Shown here one piece after another: positions 1-7,534 of a stretch of DNA of 54,967 nucleotides. Position 1 is the stretch's first letter, and each line of letters opens with the position of its first letter. Location: positions 1-54,967 of the forward strand of contig CAIZLW010000047.1 in the NCBI GenBank assembly GCA_903933915.1, given 5' to 3'. This stretch comes from an uncultured beta proteobacterium. GTDB taxonomy: Bacteria > Pseudomonadota > Gammaproteobacteria > Burkholderiales > SG8-41. The notes under the pieces are model-generated. The model saw only the letters and a program-made list of their open reading frames with translations. It had not been told where the DNA came from and ran no database searches. A program made the position numbers and the translations under genes.

Positions 1-42
1 CCGCTTACAAAGCGGGCGCTCTGCCATCTGAGCTTCAAGGGC
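1..42 (-). tRNA. tRNA-Thr (anticodon UGU), partial: 5' half only
   Basis: Read on the minus strand from 42, the sequence gives an acceptor strand GCCCTTG, a D arm (GCTC...GAGC with the GG of the D loop), an anticodon stem CCCGC and a loop TTTGTAA. The anticodon is therefore TGT, reading ACA codons (Thr). The gene runs off the window edge just after the anticodon stem begins to close. Position 8 is A rather than the nearly invariant T, which is odd. A plausible sigma70 promoter lies upstream at 71-100. Confidence 0.85.
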
Positions 43-70
43 GTTTAAAGTTAAAATAACAACTCGCGCT

Positions 71-100
71 ATTTTACGGAATGGAAAACTTTGTGTGCAA
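71..100 (-). promoter_or_regulatory. Sigma70-type promoter for tRNA-Thr
   Basis: On the minus strand a -35 TTGCAC (95-100) and a -10 TAAAAT (71-76) are separated by 18 bp. The bases just downstream of the -10 read AGCGCGAG, a GC-rich discriminator of the kind known for stringently controlled stable-RNA promoters. It would start transcription about 20 nt before the tRNA 5' end. This is pattern matching only. Confidence 0.55.
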
Positions 101-185
101 GAATCTAACCACTTTGTCGCGTTTATCGCGCTTTTATGCACTTCTCTCCCTCTGATTTACCTATGAGCGGGCTGCGCGGTAAGTG

Positions 186-238
186 CTTAAAATCCCTCGG
201 CGCAAGCCATGCCGGTTCAAGTCCGGCCTCGCCCACCA
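186..238 (+). repeat. 3' half of a tRNA-Leu(UAA) gene, likely attachment-site remnant
   Basis: The segment contains an anticodon-loop CTTAAAA, the 3' anticodon strand TCCCT, a long variable arm (CGGCGCAAGCCAT), a perfect T arm at 211-227, a 3' acceptor strand CTCGCCC (228-234), discriminator A and encoded CCA (236-238). No matching 5' acceptor GGGCGAG, D arm or 5' anticodon strand lies upstream: the bases before 186 do not pair. A tRNA 3' end starting at the anticodon loop is what tyrosine-recombinase integration leaves behind. The integrase and any intact copy would lie outside this window. Confidence 0.7.
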
Positions 239-254
239 CTAATTTGACAGTGAC

Positions 255-701
255 ATGATCGTATTTGACCTCGGCTGTGACAACGACCATCGCTTTGAAG
301 GCTGGTTCAGCTCAAGCGAGGAATTCGAGCGTCAGCAGAAGGAAAATTTGCTGACCTGCCCGATGTGCGGCAGCCAGACCATCAACCGGCTGGTGACCGC
401 TGCGCGCGTCAATACCGGACGCACGGAACCCTCCGTTCCGTCACCGTATGAACAGGATGCCGCGCAATACGCCAATTTCGATGCGGCGCGCATGCTCAAG
501 CTGATTTCCCACATTGTCGAAAGCACCGAGGATGTGGGACGTTCCTTTCCCGAAGAAGCGCGCAAGATCCACTACAAGGAAGCGCCGGAGCGGCAGATCC
601 GCGGCACGGCATCGCCGCAGGAAGTGGATGCGCTGCGTGATGAAGGCATCGATGTGATTCCGCTGCCGGTGCCGCCACACTTGGACGGCAAGCCGCACTG
701 A
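255..701 (+). CDS. DUF1178 family protein
   Basis: This 148-residue protein begins MIVFDLGC..HRFEGWF and has a CPMCG knuckle near residue 36. Both are hallmarks of the DUF1178 family, common in alpha- and betaproteobacteria. The N-terminal half looks like a small zinc-ribbon-type domain, with one CxxC visible and an earlier Cys at residue 8. The C-terminal half is charged and contains the pattern GTASPQEVDALRDEGIDV. No biochemical function is established. No good Shine-Dalgarno precedes the ATG, but the start matches the family N terminus. It lies 16 bp after the tRNA-Leu fragment. Confidence 0.85.
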   Translation: MIVFDLGCDNDHRFEGWFSSSEEFERQQKENLLTCPMCGSQTINRLVTAARVNTGRTEPSVPSPYEQDAAQYANFDAARMLKLISHIVESTEDVGRSFPEEARKIHYKEAPERQIRGTASPQEVDALRDEGIDVIPLPVPPHLDGKPH

Positions 702-756
702 GGCAGAGGGATATTTATAAGTAATTGTTTATAAAAGATTATTTTAAACTTTCTTG

Positions 757-778
757 AATGCCGGATCAGTCCGGCATT
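757..778 (+). terminator. Perfect 9-bp hairpin after the DUF1178 gene
   Basis: AATGCCGGA (757-765) pairs perfectly with TCCGGCATT (770-778) across a TCAG loop. The following bases are only moderately T-rich, so this is a weak intrinsic terminator or a 3'-end stabilising hairpin for the DUF1178 transcript. Confidence 0.5.
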
Positions 779-826
779 GTTCATTGCGGATCCTCAACCG
801 CAACCGAAGCGGTGCAGGCCGGCAGC

Positions 827-867
827 TTGATCCGTATCAAAGTGAACCCGAGGTAGCGTGATATTCT
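827..867 (+). promoter_or_regulatory. FNR/ANR-type box with class II-spaced -10, upstream of the universal stress gene
   Basis: TTGATCCGTATCAA at 827-840 matches the FNR/ANR consensus TTGAT-N4-ATCAA exactly. A -10-like TATTCT lies at 862-867. A start near 874-875 would put the centre of the box (833.5) at about -41, the classical position for class II activation. Universal stress genes are known FNR/ANR targets in several proteobacteria. The regulator is not encoded in this window. Confidence 0.7.
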
Positions 868-926
868 GTTTTTGCGCAGATGATTTTTTGCCGCATAAAT
901 GAAAATTCATATTCGAGAGGATTCAA

Positions 927-1373
927 ATGTTCAAGCACATCCTGTTGCCCACCGACGGATCCAAGCTGGCTGATCGCGCCATCATTCACGGCATCAATCT
1001 GGCTAAGTCGCTGGGCGCAAAATTGACATTGCTGAGCGTAGTTCCGGAATTCCGCATGATCGCTGACGAAAGCTTTGCGATGCCGATGAGCATGCAGGCG
1101 AAACAGCGTTACGAAAAAGAAGCCAAAGTACTTGCAGAAAAGAAACTGGCGACCGTCAGTGCGCATATCGCAAAGGCGGGTTTGCAGTCGACTTCCGTGG
1201 TGGTATCGAGCGATCTGCCGTACCAGCAGATCATTGAAGTGGCCCGCAAGCGCAAATGCGACGTGGTGGTCATGGCGTCTCACGGTCGTCGTGGACTGAC
1301 CGGCCTGTTGCTCGGCAGTGAAACGGTCAAAGTGCTCACGCATAGCAAGATCCCGGTTCTCGTTGTCCGCTGA
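927..1373 (+). CDS. Universal stress protein, UspA family
   Basis: This single-domain Usp of 148 residues has the usual family length. It begins with the strand MFKHILLPTDGS, in which Asp10 contacts adenine in ATP-binding members. It ends with the nucleotide-binding loop ASHGRRGLTGLLLGS followed by IPVLVV, equivalent to the G-2x-G-9x-G(S/T) signature except that the first Gly is Ala. ATP binding is therefore likely but not certain. A GAGAGG Shine-Dalgarno precedes the ATG. The upstream FNR-type box suggests induction under low oxygen. The next gene begins 20 bp downstream, so the two may be co-transcribed. Confidence 0.92.
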   Translation: MFKHILLPTDGSKLADRAIIHGINLAKSLGAKLTLLSVVPEFRMIADESFAMPMSMQAKQRYEKEAKVLAEKKLATVSAHIAKAGLQSTSVVVSSDLPYQQIIEVARKRKCDVVVMASHGRRGLTGLLLGSETVKVLTHSKIPVLVVR

Positions 1374-1393
1374 AGCGCGGCCGAGCCGCAAAG

Positions 1394-3307
1394 GTGACTG
1401 ATTCCACCCCCAGCGCTGCGGCAGCGGCCCTCAGCGAAGGGGTGGTCCGTTTCCTGCGTTCGCACCCGCCTTTCAGTCAGATGGAAGATGCGGCGCTGCA
1501 GTTTCTGGCCACCCATGTTGTTCTCGGTTATTACCCCAAAGGCACGGTAATTCTCGATACAGATCAGCCGCGGCCACTGGCTTTTCATATCATCCAGCGC
1601 GGAACCGTACAGTTGCTGCCCTTCAATGCGGCGCATAGCGATGACCTCCATCCGGTCACCATGGGGCCCGGTGAATGTTTTTCGGTCAGCGCCATGCTTG
1701 AGAACCGCCCGGTGATTGCGCCGTATACGGCAGTGACAGACACTTTCTGTTATGAGTTGCCGGCCGAACATTTCCCGGAACTCCTCGACCGCAGCCCGGT
1801 ATTCCGCGAGTTCACCACCGAGTTCCTTGCCAGCATGCTGCGGGAATCAAGGCGGCTCATTCAGCTGAATTACAACTCGACAGCCGGCGAGCAGCAGACG
1901 ATGAGTCGCACGCTGCGATCGCTGATTACCCGCCAGCCGGTGACTTGTAGCGCAGAAACGCCTTTGATCGATGTGCTGCGCATCATGCAGAGCCGCAAAA
2001 TCGGTTCCATGCTGATCACCGATGGCGAGGAACGGCCGGTTGGCATATTCACCCGCCACGATGTGCTGGACCGCGTGGCGCTGGCGCATTGCGACCTCAT
2101 GCGCCCAATCAGCGACGTGATGACGCCAAATCCGCTGACGCTTCCGGCAGAAGCCAGTGTCTATGAAGCGACATTGCTGATCGCCAATCGCGGCATCCGG
2201 CATATCCCCGTCTGTGATGGCCATCGCCTGGTGGGCGTGGTCACCGAGCGCGACCTTTTTGCGCTGCAAAGAGTCAGCGTGCGCAGCATCAACCGGATCA
2301 TTGCGGAAGCAAATTCCATTGAGGATCTGCAGCGTGCGGCGGCTGATATCCGCAGACTTGCCCGCAGCATGCTGGGGCAGGGGGTATCAGCCGAGCACAT
2401 GACGCTGATCATCTCGACCTTGAATGATGCCCTGGTGCGTCAGGTGTTGGACATTGAGGCATCTCAGCATGACTTGCAGGGCATACGCTGGAGCTGGCTG
2501 GCCTTCGGCAGTGAAGGGCGGTACGAACAGACCATCAGCACCGATCAGGACAATGGTCTTATTTATGATTGCGGCACTGCTACGTCTGATACGGTGCGTG
2601 CCCGATTGCTGCCGTTTGCGCAGACCGTGAATCGCGCCCTTGATGTCTGCGGTTTCCCGCTTTGCCGGGGCAATATCATGGCGGGCAACCCGCACTGGTG
2701 CCTGAGCCTTGAAGAATGGCGGGAGCGTTTCGATCAATGGGTCGCGAATACCGATCCGCAAGCCCTGCTGAGCGCAGTGATTTTCTTTGATTTTCGCAAC
2801 CTTTATGGCGATGAAACGCTTGCAGACAAGCTGCGCGAGCATCTGATTTCAAGTGCCAGGGGCAACAGCCGCTTTCAGAGGCAGCTTGCCCAGTATGCGC
2901 TGGAGAGCAAGCCGCCACTGGGAATGATCAGCGATTTCATCACTGAAAACGAAGGTGAGGCACGCGGCACCATTGACCTGAAAAAAACAGGTGCGCGACT
3001 GTTTACAGACGCCGCGCGGGTAATGGCGCTGGCCACCGGTGTAGCCCATACCAATACTGTGCAGCGCTTGCGTCAGGCCGCACCGGCGCTGAAGATAACA
3101 TCCGGCGAAATTGATGCGATTGTGGAGGGCTTCTATTTTATCCAGGCACTACGCCTGCGCGGCCAAATGTCGACTGATCCGGCCATCCGCGACCCCAACC
3201 GGATCGATCCCTCGACGCTCAACGAAGTCGACCGCCGCATACTCAAAGAAAGCCTGCGGCAGTTGCGCAAGCTGCAAAGCCGACTCGCACTGGATTACCA
3301 GTTGTGA
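1394..3307 (+). CDS. cNMP-binding / twin CBS / DUF294 nucleotidyltransferase signalling protein
   Basis: This 637-residue cytoplasmic protein has three parts: a cyclic-nucleotide-binding-like domain (about 20-140), a CBS pair (about 170-300, with SRKIGSMLI and ANRGIRHIPV), and a DUF294 nucleotidyltransferase-like domain. The last carries GSEGRYEQ (372-379) and the DQD of STDQDN (384-386), as in GlnD-type nucleotidyltransferases, and is followed by the DUF294 C-terminal helical domain. The family is predicted to sense nucleotides and modify a partner; its substrate is unknown. The start is a GTG with a weak upstream site. A DnaQ-like exonuclease follows at once, an arrangement familiar from acetate-permease-linked loci in proteobacteria. 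Confidence 0.85.
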   Translation: MTDSTPSAAAAALSEGVVRFLRSHPPFSQMEDAALQFLATHVVLGYYPKGTVILDTDQPRPLAFHIIQRGTVQLLPFNAAHSDDLHPVTMGPGECFSVSAMLENRPVIAPYTAVTDTFCYELPAEHFPELLDRSPVFREFTTEFLASMLRESRRLIQLNYNSTAGEQQTMSRTLRSLITRQPVTCSAETPLIDVLRIMQSRKIGSMLITDGEERPVGIFTRHDVLDRVALAHCDLMRPISDVMTPNPLTLPAEASVYEATLLIANRGIRHIPVCDGHRLVGVVTERDLFALQRVSVRSINRIIAEANSIEDLQRAAADIRRLARSMLGQGVSAEHMTLIISTLNDALVRQVLDIEASQHDLQGIRWSWLAFGSEGRYEQTISTDQDNGLIYDCGTATSDTVRARLLPFAQTVNRALDVCGFPLCRGNIMAGNPHWCLSLEEWRERFDQWVANTDPQALLSAVIFFDFRNLYGDETLADKLREHLISSARGNSRFQRQLAQYALESKPPLGMISDFITENEGEARGTIDLKKTGARLFTDAARVMALATGVAHTNTVQRLRQAAPALKITSGEIDAIVEGFYFIQALRLRGQMSTDPAIRDPNRIDPSTLNEVDRRILKESLRQLRKLQSRLALDYQL

Positions 3308-3317
3308 GGTGGAGCGC

Positions 3318-4022
3318 TTGAACTGGTTGCGCCGGTTATTCCGGCGAAATCCCGTGCTGAGCCTTGAGCAGTCGCTGGCGCTGACCGCTTACCGCTCGCA
3401 CTCGCAGATCGCCGGAGCGGCGCCACTGGACACGCTGCGTTTCGTGGTCGCGGATGTGGAAACTACCGGACTCAATCCGTTCGCCGATCAGTTGATTTCG
3501 ATTGGAGCGGTCGAGATGATTAAAGGCGGCATCAGGCTGCACAGCGGTTTTGAAGTGGTGTTCCGCCAGCCGCAGGCCAGCCCCAATGCCAACATCCTTG
3601 TGCATGGCATTGACGGTACGACGCAGCTCGGCGGCGTTGATCCTGCAGCGGCCACGCTTCAGTTCCTTGATTTCATCCAGAACGCACCGCTGGTGGGGTT
3701 TCATGCCGACTTTGATCGCTTGATGATTGATCGTGCGACTAACAAGGCTGTGGGGCTTGCGCCATCGAATTCCTGGCTGGACCTCGCCTATCTGGCGCCC
3801 GCAGTGATGCCTGAACCAGGGCGCAGGTTGCCGCGCGGGTTCGATGAGTGGATGGACAAACTCGGCATCGTCAATCAGGCGCGCCACAATGCGCTGGCCG
3901 ATGCGCTGGCCACCGCCCAGTTGCTTCAAGTTGTTCTGGCGCGGGCCAAGGCTCAGGGGATCAACACGCTGGCCAGCCTGGTCAGGTTGGAGCAGGATCA
4001 ACGGTGGCTCAAACAGCGCTGA
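3318..4022 (+). CDS. DnaQ-like 3'-5' exonuclease (PolC/epsilon type)
   Basis: This 234-residue protein has a DEDDh exonuclease fold. Exo I is DVETTG with Asp46 and Glu48; Exo II is in GFHADFD; Exo III is HNALADA with the catalytic His and Asp. I chose TTG at 3318 because GGAG lies just upstream, giving N terminus (M)NWLRRLFRR; a GTG at 3309 is the alternative. It follows the CBS/nucleotidyltransferase gene by 10 bp and is surely co-transcribed. It is not the replicative DnaQ, which is a different protein; a role in nucleic-acid or oligonucleotide turnover linked to the upstream sensor is inference. Confidence 0.85.
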   Translation: MNWLRRLFRRNPVLSLEQSLALTAYRSHSQIAGAAPLDTLRFVVADVETTGLNPFADQLISIGAVEMIKGGIRLHSGFEVVFRQPQASPNANILVHGIDGTTQLGGVDPAAATLQFLDFIQNAPLVGFHADFDRLMIDRATNKAVGLAPSNSWLDLAYLAPAVMPEPGRRLPRGFDEWMDKLGIVNQARHNALADALATAQLLQVVLARAKAQGINTLASLVRLEQDQRWLKQR

Positions 4023-4158
4023 GCGCTGTGCGATCATCTTCCTTGAAGCCCGTGCCGGATGTGCATCGTTTGCGTTCGATGTGGTGTAATCGGGGCCAGC
4101 CACCGAAAACAAGAAACGCCGCCAGAGCGCCCCAAACCGCCGTCACCCCCATTCGTCG

Positions 4159-6246
4159 ATGAACAGTCTCAAATCCCTGCTGAGCCCGGCATCCATTGCC
4201 ATCCTCGGAGCATCCGCCGAGTTGAACAAAGTCAACGGCCGCACTTTGCGCTTTCTGCTCGAAAAGGGTTACCAGGGACGTATTTTTCCGGTCAACCCGA
4301 AATACGAAACCATCGCCGGACTGCGTTGTTATCCCAACGTGGCGGCGCTGCCGGAAGCGCCTGATCTTGCAGTAATTGCGGTGCCGGCAGCCCATGTGCT
4401 GTCCTCGGTGCGTGAACTCGGTAAACGGGGCGTACGTTCGGCGATCATTTTCAGTTCGGGTTTTGCCGAGTTGGGCGAGGCGGGGCGGAATCTTGAGCAT
4501 GAAATCACGGCGGCGGCGCACGAGTCCGGCATCCGGCTCTGCGGCCCGAATTGCCTGGGACTGATCAACGCCTGGGATCATGTCATTGCCACTTTCGGTC
4601 AATTTGCTGAAGGCCCGACGCCACCGGGCCCCGTCGCCTTTGTCACGCAGTCCGGTGCATTCGGTACCGCCATTGCCGCACTGGCCCGTCGACGCAGACT
4701 CGGACTTGGTTACTTCATCAACACTGGTAATGAGTGCGATATCGATTTCGTGCAGATGATGCGCGCCGTGCTGAACGACGAACGCATTATTGTCGGTGCC
4801 GGCTATCTTGAGGGCGTTCGCGATGGTGCCGGGCTTAAATCGCTGGCGGCATACGCGCTGGAGATCGGCAAACCGCTGACGCTGACCAAAGTCGGCCGCA
4901 CCTCGGCAGGAGCAAAAGCCGCGGCCTCGCATACCGGCGCGCTGGCTGGCAGCGATGCGGTGTTTGACGGGGTGATCCGCGGCCTGGGTATTATCCGCGC
5001 CCGCAATGAAGAGCACATGCTGGACATTGTCGAAGTGCTCAGCAGCAGCAAACTGCCTGAAGGCTGCGGACTCGGCATCGTGACGCAGTCCGGTGGCGCT
5101 GGCGTGCTGATGGCGGATCGCGCGGAAGAGATGGGATTGCGGGTTGCCGACCTGTCGCCGCAGACGCGAACGGCATTGGCTGAAGTCATTCCGGCTTTCG
5201 GCACCACCGGCAATCCGGTCGATGTCACCGGCCAGTTTGTTTCCGACCCCAATCTGCTGCTCGACAGCATGCGCATCATGATGGATGACGCGCAAGTTCA
5301 CGTCGGCATCGTCTGGCTGCAGTTGATGGATGCCCATGTTGACCGCCTTGCGGAGATATTCAAAAAAATCAAGGCGCTGATTGCCAAACCGTGGATCGTC
5401 TGCTGGGTCGCCGCGCCGGATGAGGCACTGACGAAAATGCGCCAGTTGGGCATTCCCGTTTTACGCGGCGCCGAACCGGCAGTTGATGCGGTTGCCGCGC
5501 TGGTGCGTTACGCTGATGCACGGCGGCACTGGCTTGCTGATGCGCCTGCGCGTATTGCGCTGCAGTTGCCGGAGATGGATCTGCCGGTACAACCCGGGCC
5601 GGTATCGAGTATGGACGGGCAGTCGCTGCTGCAAGCCTGCGGCATACCAACGGCTGCGGCACAACTGGCGAAGACCGCTGATGAAGCGGTAGCTGCTGCG
5701 CGGATGCTCGGGTATCCGGTGGTATTGAAAATCGAATCCCCGGACATCCTGCACAAGACCGAGGCCAGGGGTGTGGCGCTTGACCTGAAGGATGAGTTGG
5801 CGGTGCGCACGGCGTACGGACAACTGGTCGCCAATGCCCGGCAGTACAAGTCAGATGCAAGGGTAGCAGGCGTGCTGGTGCAAGCGATGGCGCAAGGCGA
5901 TGTCGAACTGGTGATCGGCCTGAAGCGCGATCCGGTTTTCGGCCCTGTGGTCATGGTCGGGCTGGGCGGCGTGCTGATCGAAGTATTCAAGGATGTCGTT
6001 TTCCGCGCGGCGCCGGTGACGGAGCATGAGGCTTTGCGCATGCTGGATGAATTAAAAAGCAGGGTCGTGCTGGACGGTGTCCGCGGCAAACCGCCCGTCG
6101 ACAAAGCGGGGCTGGCGCGCATGCTCAGCGCGGTGTCGCGGTTCGGCGTCGCTGCAGGTCCGCGTCTGGCCGAGCTTGACTTGAATCCGGTGCTTGCCGG
6201 ACCGCAGGGCGTGACCGCAGTGGACTGGCTGATGGTGTTTGACTAA
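4159..6246 (+). CDS. NDP-forming acyl-CoA synthetase (acetate--CoA ligase family)
   Basis: This 695-residue single-chain enzyme has a CoA-binding Rossmann domain (about 1-130; SIAILGASAELNKVNG), two succinyl-CoA-ligase-like domains (FVTQSGAFG and IVTQSGGAGV), and a C-terminal ATP-grasp domain (about 480-695). His258 in ASHTGALAGSD is the expected phosphorylated histidine. The family makes acyl-CoA from a free acid, CoA and ATP, yielding ADP and phosphate. Being first in a run of acyl-CoA degradation genes, it probably activates the pathway substrate. The natural acid is unknown. A 136-bp gap separates it from the exonuclease gene and could hold the operon promoter, though I see no convincing one. 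Confidence 0.88.
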   Translation: MNSLKSLLSPASIAILGASAELNKVNGRTLRFLLEKGYQGRIFPVNPKYETIAGLRCYPNVAALPEAPDLAVIAVPAAHVLSSVRELGKRGVRSAIIFSSGFAELGEAGRNLEHEITAAAHESGIRLCGPNCLGLINAWDHVIATFGQFAEGPTPPGPVAFVTQSGAFGTAIAALARRRRLGLGYFINTGNECDIDFVQMMRAVLNDERIIVGAGYLEGVRDGAGLKSLAAYALEIGKPLTLTKVGRTSAGAKAAASHTGALAGSDAVFDGVIRGLGIIRARNEEHMLDIVEVLSSSKLPEGCGLGIVTQSGGAGVLMADRAEEMGLRVADLSPQTRTALAEVIPAFGTTGNPVDVTGQFVSDPNLLLDSMRIMMDDAQVHVGIVWLQLMDAHVDRLAEIFKKIKALIAKPWIVCWVAAPDEALTKMRQLGIPVLRGAEPAVDAVAALVRYADARRHWLADAPARIALQLPEMDLPVQPGPVSSMDGQSLLQACGIPTAAAQLAKTADEAVAAARMLGYPVVLKIESPDILHKTEARGVALDLKDELAVRTAYGQLVANARQYKSDARVAGVLVQAMAQGDVELVIGLKRDPVFGPVVMVGLGGVLIEVFKDVVFRAAPVTEHEALRMLDELKSRVVLDGVRGKPPVDKAGLARMLSAVSRFGVAAGPRLAELDLNPVLAGPQGVTAVDWLMVFD

Positions 6247-6263
6247 TCGTAAAGGGAATCCCC

Positions 6264-7451
6264 ATGGATTTTGAATTGCCGGAAGAGTTGCGCATGCTGC
6301 GCGAGACCGTCGCCCGATTTGTGCGCGAAGAATTGCTGCCGCTGGAACGGGACGTCATCAAGAGAGAGGCGGAGCGCGGCCTGACCGACGCGCCGCTGAT
6401 TGATCCGGATGTTGAAAAACATCTCGCCGACAAGGCACGCGAGATCGGTCTTTTCGGCATTGATGTGCCCGAAGAATATGGCGGCCAGAACATGGGCATG
6501 CTGGCCAAGGCTGTTGTCATCGAAGAATTGAAGACCAGCATCGTACCTTTCGTGCTGCCGCCGGACAGCCCCAATTTGTGGATGTTGCGCGAAACCTGCA
6601 AGGGTGAGCAGATCAACAAGTATTTGCTGCCTTATGCCAGCGGCGACAAAAAAAGTGCAATCGCCATTTCCGAACCGGGGGCGGGTTCCGATCCGGCGGG
6701 CATGAAAACACGTGCCGAATACAAAAACGGCAAATGGGTGCTCAACGGCCAGAAGATATGGATCAGCCATGCGCGCCATGCCGACTTCATGATCGTGATG
6801 GCGGTCACTGATCCGGCGAAAGGCTCGCGCGGCGGCATTACCGCATTCCTGGTCGATAAAGGCAGCAAAGGGCTGTCGATTCCCTCGGTGTTCAACACCA
6901 TGGGCGAACACGCGCCTTACGCGGTGTTTTTCGACAACGTTGAACTGTCCGATGACCAGGTGCTCGGTGATGTAGGCAACGGCTTCGGCCCGATGCAGAA
7001 CCGCCTCGGCGTCCGGCGCATGGAAATCGCCTGCCGTTCGCTGGGTTATGCCCGACGCTGCATGGACCTGATGCTGAAGCAGGCGAATGAACGCAAAACC
7101 TTTGGCGCAATGCTGGCCGAGCGCCAGCAGGTGCAGTGGTGGCTGGCCGACAGCTGGCAGGAAATGGAAATGGTGCGCTGGATCACCTGGCGGCTGGCGT
7201 GGAAGATGGACAAGGGGGGCGGTGACTGGCGGCGTGAAGCTGCGATGGTCAAGCTACAGGGCAGTGAAATGATCGCTCGCGTATCAGATCGCGCGATACA
7301 ACTGCTCGGTGGCATGGGAGTCTCCAAAGACCTGCCGCTGGAATACATTGCACGTGCCTGTCGCGTATTCCGTATTTTCGAAGGGCCCAGTGAAGTGCAC
7401 CGCTGGTTCATTGCCCGCGATTTATTGCGCAACGGCATGCCGGTCGACTGA
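6264..7451 (+). CDS. Acyl-CoA dehydrogenase family protein
   Basis: This 395-residue FAD enzyme oxidises acyl-CoA to 2-enoyl-CoA and passes electrons to ETF. The N-terminal helical domain is followed by the middle beta domain (AIAISEPGAGSDPAGMKT, WVLNGQKIWISHA), then the C-terminal helical domain with LLGGMGVSKDLPLEYIAR and IFEGPSEVHRW, in which Glu373 occupies the usual catalytic-base position. The FEGPSEVHRW ending differs from the YEGTSEIQR of straight-chain enzymes and suggests a branched, cyclic or bulky acyl chain. It starts 17 bp after the synthetase gene, with an AAAGGGAA site before the ATG. Confidence 0.9.
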   Translation: MDFELPEELRMLRETVARFVREELLPLERDVIKREAERGLTDAPLIDPDVEKHLADKAREIGLFGIDVPEEYGGQNMGMLAKAVVIEELKTSIVPFVLPPDSPNLWMLRETCKGEQINKYLLPYASGDKKSAIAISEPGAGSDPAGMKTRAEYKNGKWVLNGQKIWISHARHADFMIVMAVTDPAKGSRGGITAFLVDKGSKGLSIPSVFNTMGEHAPYAVFFDNVELSDDQVLGDVGNGFGPMQNRLGVRRMEIACRSLGYARRCMDLMLKQANERKTFGAMLAERQQVQWWLADSWQEMEMVRWITWRLAWKMDKGGGDWRREAAMVKLQGSEMIARVSDRAIQLLGGMGVSKDLPLEYIARACRVFRIFEGPSEVHRWFIARDLLRNGMPVD

Positions 7452-7534
7452 GGGATTGCCTGGCGCCCGTGCCCGGTGGCATCGGTTAAAATAGAGGAGT
7501 TTTGTATTTAACACATTGTGAACTTACGGGGACG

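Noticed and set aside
120-238. A complete tRNA-Leu gene
   Set aside because: No 5' acceptor GGGCGAG, D arm or 5' anticodon strand pairs with the 3' half, so only a fragment is supported.
3111-3317. N-terminal extension of the exonuclease
   Set aside because: It overlaps the end of the upstream sensor gene in another frame and lacks family similarity.
4009-5337. 442-codon minus-strand ORF opposite the acyl-CoA synthetase
   Set aside because: The plus-strand frame has clear synthetase motifs; the reverse frame is a His/Arg/Gln-rich shadow.
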